In this document: one piece after another, positions 31,387 to 41,500 of the stretch
Layout of the letters: every line of letters begins with the position of its first letter
Numbering within the stretch: position 1 is the first letter of the stretch
Origin: Skeletonema tropicum
Taxonomy: Eukaryota > Bacillariophyta > Thalassiosirophyceae > Thalassiosirales > Thalassiosiraceae
DNA: 64,000 bases
NCBI GenBank assembly: GCA_037178625.1
Contig: CM074141.1
Coordinates: forward strand, 2,108,001 to 2,172,000
Reading direction: 5' to 3'
Notes under the pieces: model-generated
The model's database searches: none
Seen by the model: the letters and a program-made list of their open reading frames with translations, nothing else
Told to the model about the DNA's origin: nothing
Position numbers and translations under genes: made by a program

Positions 31387-33290
31387 GGTGATGGATTGAG
31401 TAAAGTAGGTGAATAAAGCATAAACGATGATAGTGGAGCTCTTGCAGCCAATCAGATAAGTTCATTGGATGCGTTGAGCGGTCGTGTAAACCCCTGTGAA
31501 CTTTTCACAGACTGAGCGTTGGCTAGGCCGAGTTGTGGTTGTTGGACGTTGGCTACCGATCTTAGATCGAAGAGACAAATCCTCGACATACACCGTCCTT
31601 CTTTTCTCCTAGTGGCTATTCCATTGCTACTCTTCGTATTGGAACGATGCAACGCCCGCTGCTACGTCACGGAAATTCATCGTCTTCTCTTGACCTTGAC
31701 TATCCTCATGATGCAGAGCACCATTCATAACGATAATAACAGCAACATACAACTCCTATGTACCAGCAGCTGCCTCACATCCACGTCAACCCATCCCCTT
31801 CGAATGCGAAGTCGCATTCTTCTACGACATTCCTACTACAGGTGCTTCATTAATAAGTATGCATAGTATTTTGCGTCCAAGAAGGAGCTAAGACTATATT
31901 AGATTAACTTTGTATTTATTTATTTATTTATACTGGTTGCTGTTGGACAATTTACTTCCTTCTTCTACAAAAGCAGAGGGAATGATGTATGAACTTCGAG
32001 CATTGGAGGCCCGCACTTGTCCCTCGGGCAAGCAATGGAACGATGAGAAAATAACTCTCTCATACGCAGTTGCGGTGACGAAGAACAACTCTACACAACT
32101 GCAGAGGATAATTATTTGTGCCATTTTGATAAAGTCCGAGATACAAACTATATCCTGTTACAAGAAAGCTGCAAAAATGATACATTCAAAGCTGTCGAAA
32201 TCTTCTCCGCAGGTCACTTCACTGATGGATAGAAGTAGCAAGTTTGAGATGATTGCCATGGATCGAGAACACATAAATGATTCGATATCTTCTTATTTGA
32301 TAAAATAGCTGTGTGCTTTTGGCTTTGATTGCTTGCCGTGTACAATAAGTATCATGATGATTGGTATCATTGACAGAGTTGTGGATGGGAAGTGAAGTGA
32401 AGGAGCTCTTGTGTTGACAAGTATAGACGGCAGTAGCATTGTATTGTTTCGGCCAAAAAACTTTGATTGTCAAGCTTGTCAAACTCTTGTTCCATCTGAG
32501 CAATAAAGAGGGAAATGAAGATAGGGAAGGAACGGCATAACACATCAATGGCTAATGCCAACCCCTTGTTGCATGAGTCATTGATGGCCGTCATGGAAAT
32601 CTTGAACACCGCTGATTTGTTGTTTGTTGCAGAATTTGTGGCAGACGCAGCGGCCTCATATGTTGTATCAACGGTGGCTGCGTTATGATTGGCTGTCAAA
32701 GTTCTTGATGTTCGAAATATTAATCCTGACAGCACGGATTGCTGGAGAACAGGAACGGAGAGATAAGTACATACTTCTGCTTGATGCGAAAATGTGTGTG
32801 TTTCAACTTCAACTTAACTTCACTCGGTACTCGAAATGTCCACCAAAATCGCTCACAAAAAATCAATCATGCCGACCATCGCAACGTTAATTCAATCATG
32901 CCGACCAAAAGCACCGGAGAGCCATTCATTCAATCATGCCGACAGACAGCATCGTGAGGATCTCTCACAGCCATTCATTCAATCATGGATGGCAAATTGC
33001 TGTTGCAAGCCTCATGCCGCTGCTTGCTGTGCTCATAATTTTTCATCGAACAAACTGTCAACATCATTCGCTACCAAACCACCATGTCGGCCAATTCTCC
33101 GCCCTCCGCTGGCCGGCCGCTTGCTATACTACCGCTGCCTCCCAACAGCGTTCACCCGCAAGCATCGCCACCGCCTTAAAGCAGGCTCCGCCCCTAACGA
33201 CTGCAGCCGACGATCGATGATTACAGGTGAGTTACAACTTACAACCGATTCATGATCCCCTGTCCGGTTTTAATGGCTGATCGAGCAACA
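31387..33290. other. Gene-poor region
   Basis: Contains the duplicated promoter (to about 31515). A plus-strand frame at 31910-32308 (132 residues) and a minus-strand frame at 32367-32735 (122 residues) are open but match nothing I know. TTCAATCATG followed by CCGAC or GGATG recurs four times between 32860 and 32990. Confidence 0.4.
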
Positions 33291-33295
33291 ACTTC

Positions 33296-33474
33296 AGCGC
33301 CGAGGAAAGCCGGCGCTATACAAATCGGCCCAGCACCGTGGAAGCCGGTGCTATACAAATTGGCCCAGCACCGTGGAAGCCGGTGCTATACAAATCGGCC
33401 CAGGGCTCAGTCCCAGCACCGAGGCAAGGCCGGTGCTATACAAATAAGGCCCATCGCCGAGGTTAGCCGGCGAT
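33296..33474 (+). repeat. Array of five covarying stem-loops
   Basis: Five imperfect units, each a 7-bp stem with a 7-9 nt loop: 33296-33317, 33332-33352, 33367-33387, 33415-33437, 33453-33474, separated by linkers of the type ATACAAATYGGCCC. Stems are AGCGCCG/CGGCGCT, AGCACCG/CGGTGCT (three times) and ATCGCCG/CGGCGAT, so differences between units are compensated on both sides of the stem. Loops keep a GG..AG core. Confidence 0.7.
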
Positions 33475-33876
33475 TAATTAAATTGGCCCAGCTTTTCTTT
33501 GCGCCTTCGGGTGTACTCGATTTGGGGTTCCGAGAGAGATAGTAACGGTCGGTTTCCAAGGTTGGTCACGGCGGCCTTCGGAGGTGCTGAGAGGCTTAAA
33601 CAGAGTGTCCGTCCTCCTCAGGGAAAGATTGGCACAGTTCCTTTAGGGTTTGCTAGACCATAAATCCGTCGCTAAACTACCGTTCGATCTCGTTGAAAAG
33701 CATCTCCACCAACATTTTTAAAACTTTGTTGTGTTTGTTTGCTGTCTCTTTGTATTTTGTATCTCTAATGAATCTTTTTTTGTTTCCCATCTCTAAAAAC
33801 AGTGCTTGGCAATCCATATAGAGGCACTCTCTTCGCATGGCGTATCGCAAGCTACACAGCTACCGTCCATAATACT
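33475..33876. other. No gene seen
   Basis: GC-rich to about 33560, then AT-rich. The last part (33840-33876) may be internal sequence of the LTR remnant that follows, as it ends ATAATACT just before the LTR, like ATTAATACT before the 45784 LTR. Confidence 0.35.
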
Positions 33877-34109
33877 GTGTCCAATCTAGCTAACAATTGA
33901 GCTTATTATTGATCAATAGATGTAACGAATAGAATTATTATGAGGATTACTTTACACTGAAGAATAAAGCAGCATCTCTCGTGAATGGACATGGATTGAG
34001 AGGGGCTGCTCTGTTTCGATCGTATCAAATGTTCCGATCGTACCAAACAAAGAAACGAGAAACACATATGAACAGATTGTATGTCCAGTCTACTGACGTG
34101 GATGTGACA
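33877..34109 (-). mobile_element. Diverged LTR of the nested Gypsy family
   Basis: Starts GTGTCCAATCTAGCTAACAA and matches the 40135-40364 LTR closely for its first 65 bp, then diverges (AGCAGCATCTCTCGTGAATG replaces the middle), with AAACGAGAAA and a GATGTGACA end. No 4-bp duplication flanks it (TACT against GAGA). The base pairs before it resemble internal sequence, so it is more likely the end of a degraded element than a clean solo LTR. Confidence 0.7.
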
Positions 34110-34669
34110 GAGACGACTCTTGACGAAAGGCCTTACAGCAGGGCAGGAACAAGACGGCAAGTTTAGTTTGATCAATCGAGCAGGGCCTGCTCTCAAGTTG
34201 TTGCATCCATCGCCGTCGCGTGTCTTTCTCTAGATATAGAGAGACGGGATGATTGGGAATTGACGTTTCTGTCTGCGTAGGTCGTAGAATGAAAGTTAGA
34301 TAATGTGTCTCAGTTTTGTCAGATGTACATAAATATTGGCGTGCGGCGGCAGGGCAAGCTTCTCCCGGCTTTCGTGCTTCTGTTCTTGCTGCACGAAATT
34401 CTCTTGCTGCATAAAGTGAGCATAATAGAGCACTTGTTTTTTGGGTAGGTGCTTTCGTAGATCCAAAAGGTTCATCTGTATAATGTATTCTCTAGTTGTT
34501 ATTATATGATTATGAGATTGGTGCTGAGCAGTATGCCAACATGTGAAGAACTGTTCTTTGCCTTACAGAGCAAAGAGCTTGTAAGAGCCTGTTTTTTCTT
34601 ATTACAATTACAATCTGCTGAGCAGTTTCTCCTTATGAACTTTCTGATTACTAGTAATAGTAAAACTCT
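34110..34669. other. Region downstream of the Helitron-like gene
   Basis: No gene. The Helitron-like element's end (CTRR with a hairpin in canonical Helitrons) should lie here on the minus strand, but I could not place it. Confidence 0.3.
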
Positions 34670-36600
34670 TCACTGCATTGTATCGATCTCTGCATTTGAT
34701 TGGTAACCCAACATGTCGAGAACTGGTCGTTCTTTGGTGTCCTTCAAACGTTGCTCGAAGCGAATGAGATTTTGAGGAATATTGAAGCCGCGTTCCAGGT
34801 CTAAGGGTTTCATCAGATACAGTCCAGCTAGTGTTCTCACCCTCGACAAGACAACGTAGACCCAGTTCACGCATCGATAATTCCAGTCATTGACGATGAG
34901 GATGTCTTTGGACATTCCCTGGAGCTTGTGGCCTGTTGTTGCTATGTTAGAGTTGACAGGAACCTGTTTGACCTTGGCGTTGCCGATGGTTGTACTGATT
35001 GTTTCAGTCAGAGGGAACTTGATTGTGGCTGAGAATTCTTGTGGTTTGAGCTTGAAGGTCCGTGCTTTGGTGCCGGTGGTTGGGTAATGCTCAAACTCCA
35101 CCCACTCGACGTCGTCAACCGACACAGTCCATACCTTCTTTCCATCCCAATTTTTCCACCTCCTCTCCCGCCCATCCTTTCTAAGTTTGATTTTCAAGCA
35201 CTTGCAAAGAGTCCCGTTGCCTCGCCCTTGGTCAAGATCCTCATTCGTTATGCACATATGGTGGGATCCGGGGTAGATGCGCAGGGCAGGCTCGATTTTA
35301 GCTCCTTTTGCTGCAAACTCGGTTGACCTTATGTCATCATCTCCCAGCTGCGTGATGACAGTGTCATGGAAATGCGCGGAAACTTTTCTACGCTGCCTTC
35401 GTTTCCTCTTCTTGCTGTTGCCGCTTTCATTCTCAGTCGTTTTGGATATAGATACTGATGCCTCAATTATGAGAGTGTGATCAGGAGGTGGGCTATCGTC
35501 ATCAATGGTAGGATGCGATTCATCGATGTGCATTTTGAATGATGCTGCCGTGACGCCATTTCGTTCTTTGTTGGTAGAGCATGCAAAACATGCGCGCGTC
35601 AGGTGCGTGTTCGGGCAATGTTAGCGTGGAAGTGGAGCTAGTACTAGTGCTGACGACGCGCTTGTTTATTAGCTCTTTATCTTCACGTGTATCCTCCCCC
35701 ATTCTCATTCTAGCGAGTATTTCCCCAAACTCGGGGTCGTCTTTGAATCTGTGGCTATTATCAAGAAAGATGGCACAGTTGATAGTATTCTCCCAAATTG
35801 AAGCTGCATCGGAGTCTGAGTAGAGGACATCATCTTCTGCACAGATTGGCTTCAGTTGGTGGAAGTCTCCAGAGAAGACTATTGAAACCCCCCCATAAAC
35901 CATGTCATATCGGCCTGTCAGCTTTTTCAGCTGTTTGTCAAGTTTTACGACATCGTTTGCCTTGAAAAAAGATATTTCATCAATAATGAGGATTCGCACA
36001 TCATCGCGCCAAATAGCCCTCATCTCATCATTGATCCTACTTTTGTTCAAGTGGGCTGCGCTGTGGATTGTTGTTCCTCCAAAGAGAGCTGCAGCTGACC
36101 CAGTCGTTGCAGTGAAGTAGAAGGTATAATCATTGAAGGCGGCTGCGATAGCAGTGCAAAATCTGTGACAGTAGTATTGGGCTGCTTCCATAGTTGTACT
36201 CTTGCCACAACCAGCGGGACCTGTGATGAACATAACGAGGTGCTCCTTTCCTCCCTTTGCTTTGAGATCCCGGACTAGACTGTCTTTTGTATGTTGCACG
36301 CTTTCCGCCAAGGGACCGAGCGTTGCTCCTAGCAATTCTCCAAGCTTGGTATCATAGTGATTTCCCTCCATGACGAGCTGGAGCAGAAATGTACAACACA
36401 CTATTTGATAGGCAATAAATTGTTTGTTGTCGAGGTTGTACTTACTGCTCTTGCCCCTTGCAATCTCGTACATGGTGGGAATCTGTTTGAGACATTGCTG
36501 CCTTTTACACTCGAAGGGTAGTAACTTGTGACATTGCTCTAGATAATTGTAGATAATTTCGCCCCTGGAGGGCCAACCATGACGTACTTTAAGATTTCCG
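34670..36600 (-). CDS. Helitron Pif1-like helicase region
   Basis: SF1B helicase that unwinds DNA during rolling-circle transposition. Walker A GPAGCGKST, Walker B ILIIDEISF, GDFHQLKP and, in the second segment, TGHKLQGMSKDILIV and YVVLSRVRTLAGLYL (motifs V/VI) are all present. The frame is open upstream of the first Met at 36473, to about 36600. It shifts once near 35570, between ARMFCMLY and the segment RNGVTAASFKMHIDES, and once at the junction with the Rep region, where dropping one A from the A6 run at 36606-36611 joins the two. Ends at 34670. Two one-base breaks in about 1.9 kb suggest a young, nearly intact copy. Confidence 0.8.
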
Positions 36601-39600
36601 TTAATTTTTTAACGATGAAGGTTCTTCTCCATCTCCATCTCCATCTTCATCTCCATCATCCATGTCTCTATCAAAGGTACCTTTATCACTGCTACTAACA
36701 AGCAAAGATCCTTGAATGAAAGTGAGGATGTCCTCATATCGGACACGAACATTGTAGGATGCGGACTGCTGCTGTTGATGATTGTTGGCGTCGGCGTTGT
36801 TTTGAGTGTGCTCTGAATTTGTGGTTGATGTCGATGGCTTGTTTGCAGTTGCAAGTACGGACACATTGTCATCAACGTGAGTTTTGATAGCGCTACATGC
36901 ACGAACATTTGCTCTTTTCATTATCTTGGCATGAGACCTGAGGTCGGCGTCAGCAAGTGGCCGTGATTCTAAGGCTTGGAATTGCTGTAAACCCTCGTCA
37001 TTCATATTATCAAAGAAGTCACTTATGTCAATATCATATCCATCATCGTTGTCCACGTTTTCTCTCTTTCGTTTCCCAGTACTCTTTGGAGTGTCCGTCA
37101 AGTATGTGATCTTGCTTTTGGGTCGTTTCATTTCCTTTTCGGCCATGCGCCTCGTTTCAATGTTTTCCAGAATCATCCTACCGCGGTTCCAAAATTGTTT
37201 TGACAATGGATTCAAACCAAGTGTGTCGTCGATGATCGCTTCACTATACTCTTTCGTCCCTCCTACATCAACAAACTTTTGCCAGTAGGTCCCATTCTTC
37301 ACCAAATCTTCTGCTTTGCTGAATGGATAGAATAGCAGCATTGCTGTTTTTGCGTACCTTTCTCTGTGCTCCACAGTTCCACTGTTGGGGATATCCTCAA
37401 GCACATCTAATGACTTCACGTCGCAAAGGTCTGTGGCCATGTATATGATGGGAATGACTGGATGTGTTCGTCTCGTAAGGTAGCAATATTTTTGACCTTG
37501 GTGGAGGTCGGCAAACTTGTAGGATGTGGTAGTAGTGCTTTTGCTCCTGGCGTTCAATTGCTTGAAGCTCTTGTATTCCTTTTTGTACCACATTGTGTAC
37601 TCGTAAAGGCACAAGTTGTTGAGCTCGGTTGGCCTGTGAATGTAGTCGTAAGTCGAGCAATCAGCCCATGCAATTGTTTCCTTTGTGTCGTCGTTCCAAT
37701 TCCTCCGCAAACGGAAATGCATGCCTTCCTTCTCTTCTAGTACATTCTCCATGTTTTGAAGTGAAATGTGATCGAAATCATGTGAGTAAGTGAACCTTTC
37801 TCCCCCTTGGGAGATCAGTAAGTGGGCCATAGTGGAGCTTACAACGTCTCTGGAAAGAAATGCGTTCAACCCGGTAATTATTCTCCCGAGTCCTTCAACA
37901 AAGCAGGCATGTTCCTCTTCGCCGTCATCTTTGTCTGTGGTTGTGCTGCCTTCTGCTAGAGCTGTGGCTGTGACATCTTCTGCTGGCTGGTTCTGCATTC
38001 TCTCCTCCTCCTTCTCCTCATTTTCTTGTCGATCTCTATGTTGCTGGTGTTCATGTGCTCTATACAGCCTCCTGGCCATTGAGGCATGGACTCGACGGTA
38101 TGCCATCTTGTCTTCGGATTGTGTGTCTTTGGACTTGTACAGCGTGGTGTAATAGGAGTGGCTCCAATCACCCAGTGTTACATTGGTATTGCTTCCAATA
38201 ACATCTGAAATCGCCAAGCTGTGTTGGTTGAGAAACTGACTGCCATTCTGTCTTTTCGGTAAGATTGCATACTGAGATATTTCTTCTACCTCACCATTCA
38301 GATGGTGATGAAGGATGACCTTGACCCCATTGGCGTCGCTTGTGTTACGATGATCATCGTCTCTCAGGCCTTCTTTCACGCCAGCTATTGCTTCATTGTC
38401 GAAAATGATGGAATCTTCACTTGCCATCTCTGGCAAATGCCCTCTGCATTCTGCTTTCCCACCCTTGAAACATGTTCCCCGATGTGTATAATCATGCTCG
38501 TCAAAAACAAGATGCAGGAGGTCCCTGCGTAGGTTTCTATCATGTAGCCATTCATGAGTTACTTGTTCTTGTTCGTTGGCTCCATCTCCGTCTCCGTCCG
38601 CATCCATTATGATGTGTTGTTGTTTCAGCGCTTCAGTAGGACTTCCTTCCTCTTCAAAATCAAAAGGGTAGCGAATCGCTGCTTGATCGAGCCATTCCTT
38701 TTTCATGTTTGTTGAAGAGTCTGGTGCGTCTTCTTTACTGCTATCTGCATGATCTTGAAGTGTTTGTTGACGTAAGTGACTAATACCCATGTTAATACAC
38801 TCTGATGGCGAAAATGTTTTCCCACACTGTTTGCATTCCAATACTTTGCCCTTAACATCAAGGCAATGATCCTGGTGATGTGCTTTGCGAAGGATATTCT
38901 TATCTTCTACCTCCTGGAGTATTTCGTGCATAGGCATCGTAACAGGGCTATCTTCATCACAATTGTGAGTCACAACGAAATCAGTCCCATAGCTGGCACA
39001 GACAACTTTGTCAATGTATGATATGAGAGCATCCCTTGCGGCTTTCTTTTTTCTGTCATCACTATGAAATAGAGCATCTCTAATTTTGTTGAAGTCTTTT
39101 ACCCATATTTGCCAGTGACTATGAAGTGTCTTCCTGCCTTGCTCTTCGTCAGTTCTTGAGTACGCTATTGGTACTCCGAACACGCCTAGTCGCCCTGTTT
39201 GTTTCTTTGGGTCCCAACCTATCAAACATTCTGTAATAATCTGCATCAAATGCTGGTAAACAAGAGAACATGCCCCTGGATACAGACGTCTGGTCTCCTT
39301 TCTCAGCTCAAAGTTGAATCTACATTCTTTCAAGTGGTCTTCGTCATCCCAGACACCAAGATTTGGCAGCACCACCTCCTTGCCAGCGTTGGCGAAGACT
39401 TGGACCCTGATGGTGCATTCATCACATGGAGTCGTAGTTAAGAAAATGGAATGGCCTCCGAAGTAGTTATCCATTGCGAAATGCTTGCGGCGATTTTGTT
39501 TGGCACTCAAAGCAGTGTACCCGACTGGTTTGCACGCTGCCTCCACTGCCCTGATGTATTCTCCAGCCGTTCCATTTACCCTTTGGCGGGTTTGTTTTTG

Positions 39601-40130
39601 AAACAATGCCTGATCGAGGTCTTTCATTTTGAGTTTTGACATCTTCTCCGCAAGTGACTGGTCGAATAAACTGGATTTGCAAGTGACCACGGCTGTCTCG
39701 TAACTGCGCTGCCGATTGAACATGTGGTTCAGCAAGAGGAGAAAGTCCCCCCTCATGAATTGAGGAAGCGAGAGTCGGCAGTAGTAACGATAGCATTCCA
39801 CCGGAGATATGTGAGTCCTCCGCTTTGCCTTTGGCCCCCCTTGACCAAAAGGAAATTGCAGTGGCGCAATATTCTCGAGAAGAAGTTCTCTAAGATCTGC
39901 ATACTTGCTACCATTGACCAGAAGTGTTGGCATTGTACGATCAATCATAGCTTTGGTAAACTTCTGGTTGGATTCGTAAACCCCTGTATCATCTTGCGGC
40001 TCATGGATGCTGGTAAAGTGGAACGAAGCTCCAGCAAACTTTGCTTCTAGATCTGGATCATGTTCTTGATCAGTATTGTTGGGTGTTTCTTCGTCGACGA
40101 TAATGTTGGGCTGAGGGCACTGTGATGGTG
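36601..40130 (-). CDS. Helitron Rep-type (Helitron_like_N) region
   Basis: 1,115-residue open frame from the first Met at 39948, open further upstream to the Gypsy boundary at 40131. It contains GRKTLHSHWQIWVKDFNKI, the HxH metal-binding motif of HUH replication initiators, followed by a Tyr-containing helix (ALISYIDKVVCASYG) that would hold the catalytic Tyr, a CxxC zinc pair (CKQCGKTFSPSEC), and long acidic and low-complexity parts. The N-terminal edge continues exactly from the 46018 side when the Gypsy element and one CGGT are left out. Stop TAA at 36601-36603 lies just after an A run, see the helicase entry. Confidence 0.75.
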
Positions 40131-40134
40131 CGGT
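40131..40134 (+). repeat. Gypsy target-site duplication, left (CGGT)
   Basis: CGGT, repeated at 46014-46017. Deleting one copy plus the element restores the Helitron frame (GTT ACC GCA CCA on the minus strand). Confidence 0.85.
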
Positions 40135-40364
40135 GTGTCCAATCTAGCTAACAATTGAGCTTATTATTGATCAATAGATGTAACGAATAGAATTATTATG
40201 ACTTAAAATATAAAGGAAACGATCAACGTTTTTGGATTCGGTTGCTTTCATTGGCGATGTCATGATAGACCAGCCTCGAGAAAGCATTCCGAAACATGAG
40301 AAACGAGAAACCAGATAACATAAATATGAATTTGATTGATGTCCGACACTACGTAGGTGTGACA
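40135..40364 (-). repeat. 3' LTR of the Gypsy element
   Basis: 230 bp, plus-strand ends GTGTCCAATC...GTGTGACA. Same as 45784-46013 in every base I compared. Confidence 0.9.
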
Positions 40365-40380
40365 TTCTACCCCTCCTAAG
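40365..40380 (-). promoter_or_regulatory. Polypurine tract
   Basis: On the minus strand TTAGGAGGGGTAGAA directly precedes the 3' LTR, the expected plus-strand primer for reverse transcription. Confidence 0.75.
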
Positions 40381-41437
40381 AGGGCGCAACGATTTGTTGT
40401 AAGACTTGAGGTGTAGGTTGCCTGTAGGGCTTGACGCGTCGGATGTTGAGACGCTCTTGTAGATGTTGGGTGAGTTGAATAGTGATGTTACCATTGACAT
40501 GGATTCTTGTGATAGTGAAGGGGCCCTTCCAACGATCATCGAGTTTGGCAGGATCGAAGATCTTCTTCATGACTTGTTCTCCAACGCGATAATCGTAGCT
40601 GTACCGCTTGGCGTTGAGTCGTTTGGCATCCTTGTCGACACGGCGTTGGCGGCGAAGGTTGATCTCGTTCATATCATATTGAACTGGAAGGTTGAAGATC
40701 ATATCGCGTCCAAAGGCCAGTGCTGCTGGGGCATACCCAGTAGATTGCGACGGGGTTGCACGGATAGAACTGAGAGTATCAGATAAGATTGTTCCCATCA
40801 AGTCTTCGGCTTCAGTCAAGGTGCGAGGGTTGTGATTGGAAAGTTGAGCTCGAATGGAGTTTCCCATAGTAAGATGCAGGCGTTCGATGATCGCATTGCT
40901 TTGGGGGTTACGAGCTGTCGATGGGGCTGATGCAATACCAGCATCGTGCAACAACCGCTGGAACTGAGGTCCAATAAATTCACCACCTTGATCATGAGCG
41001 CAAACTTCGGGTCTTGGATATCTTGAGAGCCATAATTCATTGAACTTGCGAGCTACGTTTTCGCTAGTCTTGCGCTTGATCATGATGGCATCTGGGTAAC
41101 CAGTGGCACGATCGATTGCCGTCAGGGCATAGAACTCATAGGCTTTACCGTGCCGTCCTGATGTTTTGACATACCACGGGCCCACAAGGTCTACGTCACA
41201 TTGCTTCCATGGATTGAGATCTTGTACTTGACGTGGAGGGAAATGGCCATAGCCGCGTTGGCCAATCTTTGTGCGCTGACAAACATCGCACGAAAAGGCT
41301 GCTATTCGGGCTGCTAATTGGGGATGATAGAACTTGGAAAGTGCATAAGTAACTGCCTTTGCTCCTGGATGATTCAACAGGAGGTGGAAGTATTCAATCG
41401 CGGCATCCACGGCATTGTCTGTGAGGACTATCTTCAA
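40376..41437 (-). CDS. Gypsy integrase region
   Basis: 353 residues from the first Met; the same phase is open back to the TGA at 41501. Zinc-binding HHCC module (NHPG, YHPQ, CDVC), then the DDE core: Asp in CDVDLVGPW, Asp in HDQGGEFIGPQF, Glu in NAIIERLHLTMG. The C-terminal part (VGEQVMKKIFDPAKLDDRWKGPFTI) is the usual SH3-like tail; I see no chromodomain. It is probably made as part of the Pol polyprotein rather than from its own start. Confidence 0.9.
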   Translation of the reverse strand: MKIVLTDNAVDAAIEYFHLLLNHPGAKAVTYALSKFYHPQLAARIAAFSCDVCQRTKIGQRGYGHFPPRQVQDLNPWKQCDVDLVGPWYVKTSGRHGKAYEFYALTAIDRATGYPDAIMIKRKTSENVARKFNELWLSRYPRPEVCAHDQGGEFIGPQFQRLLHDAGIASAPSTARNPQSNAIIERLHLTMGNSIRAQLSNHNPRTLTEAEDLMGTILSDTLSSIRATPSQSTGYAPAALAFGRDMIFNLPVQYDMNEINLRRQRRVDKDAKRLNAKRYSYDYRVGEQVMKKIFDPAKLDDRWKGPFTITRIHVNGNITIQLTQHLQERLNIRRVKPYRQPTPQVLQQIVAPS

Positions 41438-41500
41438 GGTCGATTCATCTTGAGGAGTAGGGCTATAGCAAATCAGCGACGTATCATGGCGACCAAACGT

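Noticed and set aside
33296..33474. Regularly spaced short palindromic units as a CRISPR array
   Set aside because: Spacers are conserved linkers, not unique sequences; there is no cas gene, and the context is eukaryotic.
36601..36620. Programmed frameshift site (A run before TAA) between Helitron Rep and helicase
   Set aside because: The helicase lies in the +1 phase; a -1 slip leads to a stop soon after. A single extra A is the simpler explanation.
40171..40539. 122-residue frame across the 3' LTR
   Set aside because: It reads LTR sequence and also occurs at the 5' LTR; no protein features.
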